64,000 nucleotides of DNA, from contig JADANN010000302.1 in assembly GCA_018806985.1 (NCBI GenBank), positions 124,001-188,000 of the forward strand, written 5' to 3'. Within the stretch, counting starts at the first letter, position 1, and each line of letters starts with the position of its first letter. Source of the stretch: Angiostrongylus vasorum. Taxonomy: Eukaryota > Nematoda > Chromadorea > Rhabditida > Metastrongylidae. The notes below the pieces were generated by a model, which was not told where the DNA came from, searched no databases, and worked only from the letters and a program-made list of their open reading frames with translations. Both the position numbers and the translations under genes were made by a program. This document shows positions 12,476-22,443 of this stretch, in pieces.

Positions 12476-14130
12476 CTACAACAACGATGACTCATGTAAT
12501 TTTCAGAAAGGTAGCTACACGAGAAAAACAAAAGTTGAGAAAGCCTACATAGGGAAAAAAAACTCATACTGATGCATAAAAAATAAGTCCACCTTGAACG
12601 ACTTCGATAGAAGCAACATCGTTTCAGTAGTCAGTTGCCCAAAGTTTGCTGCTATTAACCAACTGCAACAATTCCGTAGCCGTTATTTGTTTAGCACTGC
12701 TACGTGAGACAGTTTCCACTGGACGTAGCCCTGATTGAAGCCTACTCATTGATCACCAATACAGATACTTGACATCGACAGGGATACGTTTGCAATATTA
12801 CAACAACAGACGAATAAGATTTTATGGGACGAAAAACAACACAAGTACGTACGTTATGATCTATTAGACTGATGGGTACGAAGAAATACAAGAGAGTTCT
12901 ACGATAAAGGCCAAACTTGTATCGACTAGTTCAAATATTCTACACATCGCAGATCGCATCTAATATTTTAGTAAAGACAATTTCCTCCAGACATAACATT
13001 ACTCTGAATACGAGGTCCTTGCAATTGGCTTGAATTACCGAGTTACCGAGCAGCAAATGAGTGAGTGAGAGTACTTGGGGATAACCCAATATGATTTTTC
13101 TGAACATTAGCCTTGACGCTAACAGAAACCACAGTGAAAAGTTGAACATTTGTCCATCGCCGTAGAAGGAAATGAGGTTAAGTACATAACCATTAAAAGG
13201 GCTATAGGAAACCACGTCCTCTTAACCAGCGTACCAAGTTACTTGAACAGTACATTGTAATAGACAGAAAGCTCTCATTTCGTGGTTATTTTCATGAAAA
13301 ATACTTAAAAAGAACAATGTCAGCGGCATTTTGGTAGTTTAGTTAGACACGTGATAACAGATAACCGTTCCGATGGTTATATTATAAGGTAGATAAAAGA
13401 AAACAAGAAAAAGAAGAAAAATGGAAGTAAAACGAACCGATAGTGCTCCTACGCCCTAAGAGATGGCTATAAATATTTGTGTACTCAAATTATGTGCAAC
13501 TTTTTTGATGCCAGTAAAATAACAGTAGATAAAGAGGAAGTTTACGGGAGCAAATGCATATAGTTGGAGCACTTGCATGAAAAAACGAAGAATACATAAT
13601 GTACGAACCATAAGTAAAGAAAGGTAAATCGATAGTAATCTTACAGGAAAGTCAAACAAACGTAGACAAGAAGGCGAGAGAGAGTACGTCCCCGTATCGG
13701 AGCAGTGTGTATTACGAAATGAAGACGAACGATCATCATTTCCTCAGTTTCTGCTTTACCCATTCCCGTATGCGCTGCCGTAACTCCGGAACTGAAACAA
13801 AAAAATCGATGTGTAGCAGCGAGCGGCGTAAACAATAAGGTCACACACTGCTGCTGGCCAGAGTCGTCGTAAACAACCTACAGACAACGACGAAGCTCTT
13901 ACAACGCAAGTGAAGAACTATGGAAAACTAATCGAAGCGATCCTAATGAGTTAGTATTGTTGGAAGTTTTTCTTTTAAGTAAACTGGAAGATCTTAACTA
14001 ACGAGATTATGGAAATATAAAACTGTAAATACATTCGGGAAAATGCACATAATCTTAAAAACTCCTTTTTATTCTGCACTTCACTACCACACAGACGGTA
14101 CTAATTGACAATTTTGAGGAACGGACACAG
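12476..14130. other. 5' region of pdha-1, no other gene recognised
   Basis: This should contain the promoter and first exon of pdha-1 on the minus strand. On that strand a TTTCAG acceptor-like site at about 13793-13798 precedes ATG codons at 13737-13739, offering one candidate first exon. Other short open frames (12940-13215, 13456-13659) look like chance. Confidence 0.4.
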
Positions 14131-14139
14131 AATAACTCA

Positions 14140-14455
14140 AAAGACCGACTTTCTATAAGCCTCGGCATAGATATTTGATATAATTATTTATATGATCTTT
14201 TAAACTGATCTTCTTTAGCTGATGCGAGGTTGGTATAGGTTTTCGTTGTTGGTAGAATTTTTTGGGTTTTCCACCGAATAATTAAAGTATTCTAGTATAA
14301 AATACGTCCAGGCTCTGAGGAAGGCGAAATCGCCGAAACGTCGGCCATCGACCAACAACACCAACAGCAACAACAACAACAACAACGAAAACCTATACCA
14401 ACCTCGCACCAGCTAAAGAAGATCAGTTTATAAGATCATATAAATAAATAGAACA
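14140..14455. repeat. Foldback element with ~68-bp inverted arms and hammerhead-like core
   Basis: The left arm at about 14181-14251 (taattatttatatgatc ... ggttttcgttgttg) is repeated inverted at about 14384-14450. The spacer holds a CTGAGGA ... GAAACG hairpin at 14309-14345 and a (CAA)n run. Sequence just outside the left arm (aaaagaccgactttctataagcc) recurs inverted at 53070-53095, so this belongs to a dispersed family. Confidence 0.75.
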
Positions 14456-14639
14456 TAAAATAAATGAGATATAGAGACACGTAATGGATTTAGATCATCC
14501 ATGAGTGTTCCTACCCATCAAGAACATGAAGTCTGAGTTGAAGCCAATGGTTAAATCATGCACGTGCCCACTACACTGACGCACGGATTGCATATTTTGA
14601 TCCTCACGATGCCGCCATTCCAATGTTTCTTTCTTTTTT

Positions 14640-14948
14640 ATTTTAGTTTACATAACCCGTCATCACATCTACTGTGCGGTTCCCGGAATGTCTTGCGCTC
14701 GATTCGTTTTCCTCGCATCCATCATCCACACAGATCTTCGAACATTTCGCGTTTTATTTCAGCCGATCTTTGAGGATTTCATGTTCTTTATGAGTGTCAT
14801 AGAACGCTGGTAGAGTAAGTTATCCTTGCATTCTGGAAAAAGCAGGGCTGAGGCGTTCCCATTGGAGAACTATGCGGCGGGGGATCGAACTAGTGCCTTC
14901 TGCTTCCTAATCGATGGCACCATTAACCACTGCGCTACTCACGCCCAA
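14640..14948 (-). repeat. SINE-C copy, tRNA-derived
   Basis: Read on the minus strand it begins GGGCGTGAGTAGCGCAGTGG (A-box-like), then has an AGTTCGATCCCCC B box at the expected distance and a tail ending in ggatgcgaggaaaacgaatc. Tail relatives occur at 6320, 27390, 46010, 49720 and 51050. Confidence 0.75.
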
Positions 14949-15144
14949 TTCCAATGTTTTACGTGAGAAAAAAGAAAAGTGAAATTCACAGTTCAATGGG
15001 CCTGATAGACAATGCCAGCATTTCTGTGCACAACTGTAGATTGCTGGATGCGGCTAATTCCAAGTGCAACCGAGGAATCGAGCAAACGTAACGTGCAGCT
15101 TTTCCGTTTAGAAAATATGCACCTTAGGCATTGCATTAAGTTTA

Positions 15145-15345
15145 TGTGTTATTTATTGAAACATTAAGGTGCACGCACCATATTTTGTTACAAAACAAGT
15201 TTTAGGTATATGCGCCCATTTACTGTTTAACATTCTCATGCGCTTAACACATTTTACTACAAAACCAGTTTTAAGTTCACGCGCTGAGTTATTTGTTCGA
15301 CATTCTCATGGGCGTGCTACATTTTACTATAAAATAATTACACTA
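15145..15345. repeat. Tandem repeat, about 67-bp unit, three diverged copies
   Basis: The block acattctcatg.gc... followed by ttttactacaaaaccagtttta and a cgcgc/gcgcc step repeats about three times (near 15165, 15231 and 15301), with the last copy partial. Units differ by substitutions and small indels. It ends just before an open frame at 15352-15606 of unknown nature. Confidence 0.7.
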
Positions 15346-15639
15346 TAAAAAATGGAATATGACAGAACAAATCCGTTAATGGGCAATCAAAACGAAATGA
15401 TCATAAAGGTAGGCGAGAGATCCGCAAGTATGGTGGACGCAAGGTTTCATAGCTCATCTTATTCAACCCTCTGCACTGCAGGTTGTGCGAATTGTTACCA
15501 TGTGCTATCGTGCAGAAGGACTCATCGCTACCTATTGACCACTGCCGGTTTAGAAGCTAATGCTTGTGGTATAACAGTTCCCAAGATTGACCTTCTATTA
15601 ACCTAGACATTAGATTATAAATCTGTCGTTTTCGTTAAA

Positions 15640-16275
15640 ATGGTAGAGACGGTGACTGCATGAGTTCGGGCACAGTTTATGTGATCTCTTGTAAAGCGTG
15701 CGGGGACGAATACATTGGCGAAACGGGTAGACCACTCTCCGTTCGTATAAAAAAAAACACCTAGTCGGCAAACGTAAACCAAATACTCCACTAGGCACGC
15801 ATAGGACGCAGAGATACAACGGAGAAGATTTTGAAGTACGGGTTACGATCCTCGCGCATGAAGCGCGAACACAAGAGCGCAAAATTCCCCGAGGCATTCT
15901 GGATTAATTCCAGAAACCCGAAAAATAAACCGCAGGGAGGAATACCTCATTATCACGCGTGATATTGGGCAGTATATAAGCCTATTCTGATGAGATGGGT
16001 ACATTACGATTCCATGTGAACTCTGTGCGGTTGGTCTCCATGTGAAATATTTAGTGGAAGACTCATAGAAAGCAGTGAATGTGCAAAGACTCTGTGTTCA
16101 ATGTGACTGAAATTTTGGTTCAACATTTTCTCGGTTTGGTTATGGAGGCGTTTGACCGTGTAGATTGCAGTCAACTTGACCTTCCAGGCTCTGAGGAAGG
16201 CGAAATCCGCCGAAAGTCAGCTTGTACGTAAACAAAGAAATAAAATAACACCTCGTGTTTGCTAAACAGAAGTAG
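15640..16275 (+). mobile_element. Penelope-like element, family PLE-A, 5'-truncated, GIY-YIG end plus terminal repeat
   Basis: The plus strand reads GDCMSSGTVYVISCKACGDE, then YIGETGRPLSVRIK, the GIY-YIG nuclease signature and the CxxC insertion typical of Penelope-like elements. The frame breaks at the poly(A) run at 15749-15757 and resumes as FEVRVTILAHEARTQE. It is followed at 15925-16270 by a pLTR-like terminal region with a TATCACGCGTGATA palindrome (15953-15966), a TATATAAGC box (about 15974) and a hammerhead-like hairpin at 16185-16222. The reverse transcriptase is missing, so this copy is dead. Confidence 0.85.
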
Positions 16276-17398
16276 AAAGAATTATTCTGTCGTTTTCTTT
16301 CTCAGCAATCGCGAGATTCTTAAACAGCATACCTTTACTTCCATACAATAACACATATACGACCCAACGGTAGCTGACGTTTCGGCAGATTCGCCTTCTT
16401 CAGAGCTTGGAAGGTAGACTAATACGCAACTTACCAGATCAGACGCTTCAATAGCACAAACAGAAAGATGAAAGTCTGCACGATAATTACAAGTTCTACG
16501 GCTTCTCGAAAAAACACAGTTTTTTTCATCTTTCTTCCACGAGCCCACACCAACGATCGATACGAAGGTACGGGAGCATTCCTTCCTGCTACTCATTGTA
16601 GGATTTTTGGCATTTCTCCAAAAAACCTCGAGAAGTTTGCGCGTTGCTGTTTTAGGATCTCGTGCGAGGATAGCGACTTTTCAAATCAGAATCGCCTCCG
16701 CCATGCATTTTGTATCCTATACCTCCCCTAATGGCGTGCCTTGTTTTGCTTTTCGTTTGCCATCTAGGCGTGCTTTCACGCGGATACATAAAGGTCTGCC
16801 CGTTTTGCCAATGTATTCGTCTCCGCAAGTACTACTAGACATCAGGTATATCGTACCTGAACTCATGCAGTCACCGTCCCTGCCATATGGGCAGATTACG
16901 CAATTTTGTGTTTCACATAGACGGTCATATAGGCGGTTACGAACTAACTGACAACGAAGAGTATTCGGTTCGCTACCGATTCCTCTAAATCTGCCATTCT
17001 TAAGCATCCTTTTATCGCTACACTTATTCCATCGCTAATAAAGGGCAAGATAAACGGGATTTTGTCTCGACTAAACCGTTCGTTTTCGGGCGTCGCTTTC
17101 CTTCTAAACTTATCTCGTGGGCTTACTACTTCGTAGCCACTGGAGGTGGCTATTTACCAAAGCCAAGTCGTGCGACTCATCCTTTAGTTCCCTACTTGGG
17201 CATAAAGAGGTGGCTGTTCGAAACATGTTTCTTACAAGCGCCCGCTTTGGGTGTGAATGGTAGGAAGAAAGGAAATGAACCAGGATGTTTTTATTACTTG
17301 GTTTTCGGTACCACTTTGTCATGTAACCGCTACTTGATAGGTTTATTTGAACGTTTAGAAACGGAAGCCAGTTTTGTTACCGTTTCTCCCGGGTGAAC
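16276..17398 (-). mobile_element. Penelope-like element, family PLE-B, degenerate
   Basis: On the minus strand 17110-17322 encodes the connector after the reverse transcriptase palm (TKWYRKPSNKN and ALVRNMFRTAT). 16717-17007 encodes the Cys-rich linker and GIY-YIG start (CVICPYGRDGDCMSSGTIYL, CGDEYIGKTGRPLCIRVKA). 16282-16600 is the terminal region, with the hairpin at 16371-16410. It differs in sequence from PLE-A, so at least two families are present. The frame is interrupted between blocks and the catalytic palm is absent. Confidence 0.85.
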
Positions 17399-17399
17399 T

Positions 17400-17845
17400 T
17401 AATGTAGAACGCGCAAAATGCTCCACGCTTTTTGGATAAATGCCAAAAAATCCTACAGTGAATATCCTATAACAGGGAGGAATGCCCCGAGATCACACGT
17501 GATCTCGCCCCGTAACTTTGTATCGATCGTTGGTGTGGGGAGGTGCGGTTGTCAACCATACGCGACTCTGAGCGGGTGTTCTTTCTCGGTGGAAGACAGG
17601 TGAAAAAAAAGCGATGGGTTTTTCGAGAAGCCGTAAGTAGATCTTGTAATTCCCGTTCAGATTCTCATCTTTTTGTTTGTGCTGTTGAAACGCTTGATCT
17701 AGTAAGCTGCGTATTAGTGTACCCTTCCAGGCTCTGAAGAAGGCAATTCTGCCGAAACGTCAGCTCTGGTTGTGTTGTATGTGTGTTATTGTATGGAAGT
17801 AAAGGTATGCTTGTGGTGTATTTCGTCTATTTGCTAGATGTAATT
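17400..17845 (+). mobile_element. Penelope-like element PLE-B, 3' end fragment in opposite orientation
   Basis: It begins at the end of the GIY-YIG open frame (LHAFWINAKK) and continues through the terminal region, with a near-palindrome (agatcacacgtgatct, about 17490), the segment FVSIVGVG shared with the minus copy at 16282-16596, and the hammerhead-like hairpin at 17726-17765. It abuts the minus-strand copy head to head near 17400. Confidence 0.75.
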
Positions 17846-17849
17846 CATA

Positions 17850-18384
17850 GGCATAATAACTGCTTCAGCCGTATTCAAGTCGTTATGATGGATCGGTGGA
17901 ATACCGCCAAACGGTGGGCATGATCTTGTTTCGGTGTAATTTTGGTTTTCGGAAATGTGCGGACCTTCATAGTGGTTCGTCCACTGCGCCCATCGTCGCC
18001 GATTGCCGTAAAGGATCTAATTTTCGCTGAATGCCACAGTACGGTCGTGAAATGTATTGCGCAGGAGCAACGCCGACGATGCTTCACAACGGCGACTTTC
18101 TTGAACTTCATCCAATTCATACTCCACACATTTGCCGAACTTCTTGTGAACTCTTCTTCAAATGCTCCGAACAAGTTGAGATGCTTACACCGACCTTTTC
18201 CGCAAGTCTTTCAACAGCCGTTCGTGAAGTGGAACAGCCAACACGTGTTTTTGCTCCCACAAAACTCTTCAATTCATCGTCGAAAATAGCAGGACGTGCG
18301 TGACTTCCTCATCTTCAAAGTTCAGTTTCCCACGACGAAATTTTTTCAACGAACGTTACACTGTGCTCTTAATGAGCAAACATG
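17850..18384 (-). pseudogene. Mariner-type transposase relic, N-terminal half
   Basis: Minus-strand translation gives ARPAIFDDELKSFVGAKTRV and further text like the helix-turn-helix region of mariner transposases (TRTAVERLAEKVGVS), followed by a degraded match to the first catalytic-aspartate region. Frames change repeatedly. The related non-coding flank resumes at 18760-19010 beyond a SINE-A insertion. Confidence 0.6.
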
Positions 18385-18387
18385 GTG

Positions 18388-18692
18388 AGCATCATCAAGA
18401 GGATAAAGGATAAAGCTCTCGGCGTTGATCAATCCCCTGAGGGATGCGCCATGCATTCGACTTTATTAAGTATCGTTGGAGGTGACTGAATGCATATCTG
18501 GCCTTTACAATGACTCGCGGTGGCCTACCGATGTATCCAGCCAGTGCTGCTATCCTCCCAGACAAGTCTGGTACCAATTTGCCGACCCCGGAGCGATGGA
18601 AGGCTTGGTGAGCCATCGGCGCGAGGATCGATTCCACGTGTGTGTCGCAGTGGCGCCTCCAACCACTGCGCCACACGCGCCTCAAACATCAA
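18388..18692 (-). repeat. SINE-A copy inserted within a mariner relic
   Basis: Near-consensus copy in reverse orientation: tail aaggataaagctctcggcgttgatc first, then ctcccagacaagtctggtacc, and the A-box complement (ccaaccactgcgccacacgc) at the end. It separates the mariner coding relic from its flank. Confidence 0.9.
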
Positions 18693-18759
18693 GAGAACAG
18701 TGAAATATTCGACCAATGCCGAGGCTAATAGAAAATCAGTCGTGGGACATACAGTGTGT

Positions 18760-19010
18760 GTTCCTTAACACTTTCTTGGGTCCATATCTTGTTAATGTAA
18801 CGAGCCATTTGCTCTACGTATCACTAAGTTCAAATTCGTAAAAGTTGATTTATCGAGATTGCTGTTTTGACACCTGAAATTTGGAAAACTTGTCGAAAAT
18901 ACAGTTTGTATAGTAGATGAATTATACGGAGTGAATATGCATAAAATATGCCTTAAAATAATATATAGATAGTACAGCATTCAAAAAAAAATTGCTATAT
19001 CATATCCAGA
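18760..19010 (-). repeat. Mariner-associated non-coding flank
   Basis: The sequence around attcgtaaaagttgatttatcg, gaatatgcataaaatatgcc and tagatagtacagcattc is shared with 19850-20100 and 36520-36760. Both of the better-preserved copies adjoin mariner relics, so this is probably the transposon's non-coding end. Confidence 0.5.
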
Positions 19011-19134
19011 AAATAAAGTTGTAAATCCGCCAACAAAAAAAGAAGATCATGTATTTCCAAGCAGTCCACGAAACAGATTTCTTTCGCTTTACTCCACATT
19101 GAATTAGTTCTCTTAAACACACAGCCATATCAAA

Positions 19135-19320
19135 ACAAAAGGCGCGTGTACCACGATAGTTAAAGGCGCAATACGCACATGATCGTTGGTTCGATGCCGC
19201 GCCACGGCTCACCAAACCTTCCCCTTCCTCTGGTCGGCAAACTTTTACGAGAGTTGTCCGAGCTTTCAATCATTTCTAACGATACGATTGATCAACGTCG
19301 GCAGCTTTATCCTTTGGTTT
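19135..19320 (+). repeat. SINE-A fragment
   Basis: A diverged head (gatcgttggttcgatgcc), body (ggctcaccaaaccttcc, tcggcaaacttttacgag) and tail (gatcaacgtcggcagctttatcc) remain, with an internal deletion of the middle block. Confidence 0.65.
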
Positions 19321-19499
19321 TACCAAAACCAAAACATGTGTTTATATGCGCCTACCTGTACATAAATTACGAAAATTCGATATGACTATGAACTAATGAG
19401 GCCCGCGTTTACTCACAGCCTTGAGAGCTGTTTCTTAATATATCTGACACAACACAAACGCCTGGCAAGCTCTTACGACTACGGTCGGATGCTGATGCT

Positions 19500-20105
19500 G
19501 GGAAACGTGAGAGCAAATGCCAGCCTTGACAGTTCTCATATTCTGCACAACAGTAGCAAGATATGACGAAGGGGAAATCGATATAGTTCACACGGAAACA
19601 GAGATTCCACCCTCTCTCGTTAAATCTTCTTTAGATGCACTGAAACAGTTGACGTGTTTACACTACGTTCTTCTGCAATTACTTGAACAACTGTGCATTT
19701 ATTCGCATTCATCAGTCTTTAATTAATCGTCGTCACTAGCAAAAGCATTTCCGCGACTTATTTCATCTCCAAGGTCAAATTCACCACTAGAAAATCTTTC
19801 AAGGCTATATTGCACTGCGAATTTCGTTGAAGCTTTTAAGCTCCACAACGCATAAATTTTGAGAGCTGATTTTGCTGTATTCGACCTTGTATGAATTCGT
19901 GAAAGTAAATTTGTTGAATCTGATGTTTCGAAATCTAAAATTCCAACCTGTAAAGTTTGTCAAAAAAAAACTTTTACTGTAATTCAACAATACAGAGCGA
20001 AAGTGCACAAAATAAGCCTTAAAATAACACTTAACAGAGCAATCTTCGAGGAAAAAAAAACCATTGATAAAACACATATAGGGAAAACTAAATTACAAAT
20101 TCGAG
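19500..20105. repeat. Decayed mariner-like relic and flank
   Basis: 19590-19760 resembles the mariner N-terminal region in reverse orientation, heavily mutated. 19850-20105 carries the shared flank (taaaattccaacctgtaaag, gtgcacaaaataagccttaaaataac, attgataaaacacatatag). No open frame of useful length remains. Confidence 0.4.
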
Positions 20106-20164
20106 AATAATTTCCGAACAACCTAATGCTTTGCGCGACCCAGATGACATCTTACATTTAGTGT

Positions 20165-21115
20165 ACAAAAAGCCTATCAGTTGAGGACGTCGCGCATGGT
20201 CATCATACCCAAGAAGGGAGACCGAAGGTTTCCGTAACGATTGTCCGATACGCTTATTAAGTGCACTCTAAAACCTGTTCACGAAAATTATCCTAAAGCG
20301 GATACTAAGGACTTTGGATGAGAGACAACCACTTGACCAAGGAGGATTCCAAAAGGGATATTACTGCATAGCCAATTTCCAGACCATGTCCTGCGTCATA
20401 GAAGCCTGACGGGAGTACCATCTGCCCCTTATCCTAACCTCTATTGACTGTGAAAAGCATTTGATAGCGTCGAAACGAATGCGATCCTATCAGCACTCGT
20501 GGACTGCTATCGGAACTGCTCCGCTAAGATACATGTTCTTCATCGACCCCCTTACGATAAAAAAGAGAAAAATAAAATTGCATTATGGAAAAAATTGGAA
20601 GATGATCCATCTCATAAAGTGTGGAGAGTGGTGCGATGGTGAACAAATCAAAATGGATGGTTCGCTGATTAAAGAGACACCTCGTACGGGTATCTCGGCA
20701 TCCAGTGAACATGGAGAAGAACATGAAGGAGGAATCAGATGAAGTAGAGCAGTAGACTCAGCACTCGGGCCACCGATTGGACCCAAAACTCCACGCTCAC
20801 TTTTTCGAGTCGGCAGTTCTCTCACCGCTCTGTTATTCAGCACAGACGTGTGCTGAAACTCCGACCACGTGAAAAATTTTGCACACTAGTCACATAACAC
20901 TTGCACGACGCAATCCGAAACATAGCCGGTATAGAGAACATTTAGCTGGAGTGTGCACTTAGATCTTTGAAACCCATTCCGTTTTCGAGATTCAGGAGAA
21001 CAGGTATCGGTACGGAAGCAAAGACAGGCCAGCCATGTAATCAGAAGATTGACGTTGATGAACACGGATAAAAGATGGATGGATGAAAAGGATAGTAGAA
21101 GAGACTCTAAGAAAA
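20165..21115 (+). pseudogene. RTE-like LINE reverse transcriptase fragment, second family
   Basis: Frame-shifted translation gives pieces of an RTE reverse transcriptase: pkkgdrrf-like text, CPIRLLSAL..., the AGF-type finger as qggfqkgyyc, and the motif A region as LTSIDCEKHLIA (expected F-V-D-Y-x-K-A-F-D). The C-terminal region follows, with VNME.MKEESDE and later ...R..GIGTEAKTGQPCNQ. Every block carries stops or indels. It is distinct from the two copies at 51-58 kb. Confidence 0.6.
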
Positions 21116-22443
21116 TGAAACCGTCCTTTCGGAGCAACACCCACTGATGTTCGTTGTTTACGTTGCTTGCTTTAACTATCTGCATTCGTAATTCCCATAA
21201 CGGACTTCCTATTAACCTCGGCACTGATCAAATAGTTCTCGATATTCTTGCTGAGCAAAAACGAGGTGTTACCTTATTCTTCATTCCGTTAAATCTGGCG
21301 TTTCAGCAGTATCGCCTTCTTCAGAGCCGTTTATTACGTGCCTTCCATTGAGGAAGATTCACCGACCATATGCGACTCTGATCAGCTATTCAGTGAGATA
21401 CCTGATGAGTGAGGTGCGTATTGATTTTACTGTGTTTAACTTTTTTATTTACTGCTTACTATTTTTTCATGCCAAAGTATTTTTCGAAAGACGGCCACCA
21501 TGATGCTGGGACATTTGCAAAACCCAAACCCCCAGTTCAGATTCGAACTCGTGATTACGCTTTCCGAGGGCTCATGTGTTAACCACTGCACCAATGAGGT
21601 ACTCCCGTTGGCTTTCCGTCAGTCAGTTTTTTACCTTAATGGCACCATCAGTAATCACCCATCAACAGGAATAATCTAGGAGCACAAATCGGCAATGAAC
21701 CCAGTTAATTGCCAAAAACTGCAGTACGAACACCAAATAACACGTCGGGTAACAATTTTGAACAATACAAGAGTTATCATTTATAAAATATTGGGTTTTT
21801 CTTAAATCAATGTCAGATTTGGAATTTCACATTTCTTGTATATGTTCTAGCTATTTGCTACAATGTCGTACTACTATATATCATTGCAAAGCTCATTTTA
21901 TACGCATTCGCTTCGTATAGTTAAATTACAACGGGAACTATTTTGTTGAGAAATTTTAGTGGATAGAAGTCAAGAAATCAAGAAGGAAATTTCAATAAAT
22001 CTATTTGAAATGCTTCAGCAACTAAGCCGAGGCCAAAACTGCCTTCAACGATTTCAATGCCTCCAAAAGACCAGGATTTTAAGAGTCGATATAACTAAAC
22101 TTGTTCTTCGTTGAAAAAAAAGCGTAAACTTTAAAGGTTTTTACTTCTATTAATAAACCTCATTCTTAGATGGGATATGTCACCTTAAAAATACAGTTTG
22201 TGGGAGAGTATTAATTTCCGAAAAACGTATATTCCTCCGTATCATGACGGTCAAGACATCAGTGTAACCGAAGCTACCGGAATACGAGAGATATTTATGA
22301 ATGATACACTTATGAATTTGCTAAATAATGGCTCGAAAACTCCCATCGGTAATTCTTGCTACATAAAGAATACGCATATACTCTAAGAATTCTCTGCGTA
22401 TTTGTAAGCTTTCTCTCTCTGAGTAAACATTTAGAACAATATT
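21116..22443. other. Intergenic stretch between a LINE relic and ufd-2
   Basis: It holds a hammerhead-like motif in reverse orientation at 21296-21330 next to cttgctgagcaaaaacgaggtgtt, a PLE-terminal sequence. A tRNA-like fragment lies at 21545-21610. The remainder is AT-rich and contains the 3' flank of ufd-2. No gene was recognised. Confidence 0.5.
21540..21612 (-). repeat. tRNA-like SINE fragment
   Basis: Minus strand reads TGGTGCAGTGGTTAACACATG (A-box-like) and then CACGAGTTCGAATCTG (B box) at tRNA-like spacing. A complete cloverleaf is not evident, and the surrounding sequence is repetitive, so I treat it as a SINE head rather than a functional tRNA gene. Confidence 0.45.

Noticed and set aside
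21540..21612. A tRNA gene on the minus strand
   Set aside because: A- and B-box-like stretches are present but no complete cloverleaf is evident; such heads occur in SINEs throughout the window.
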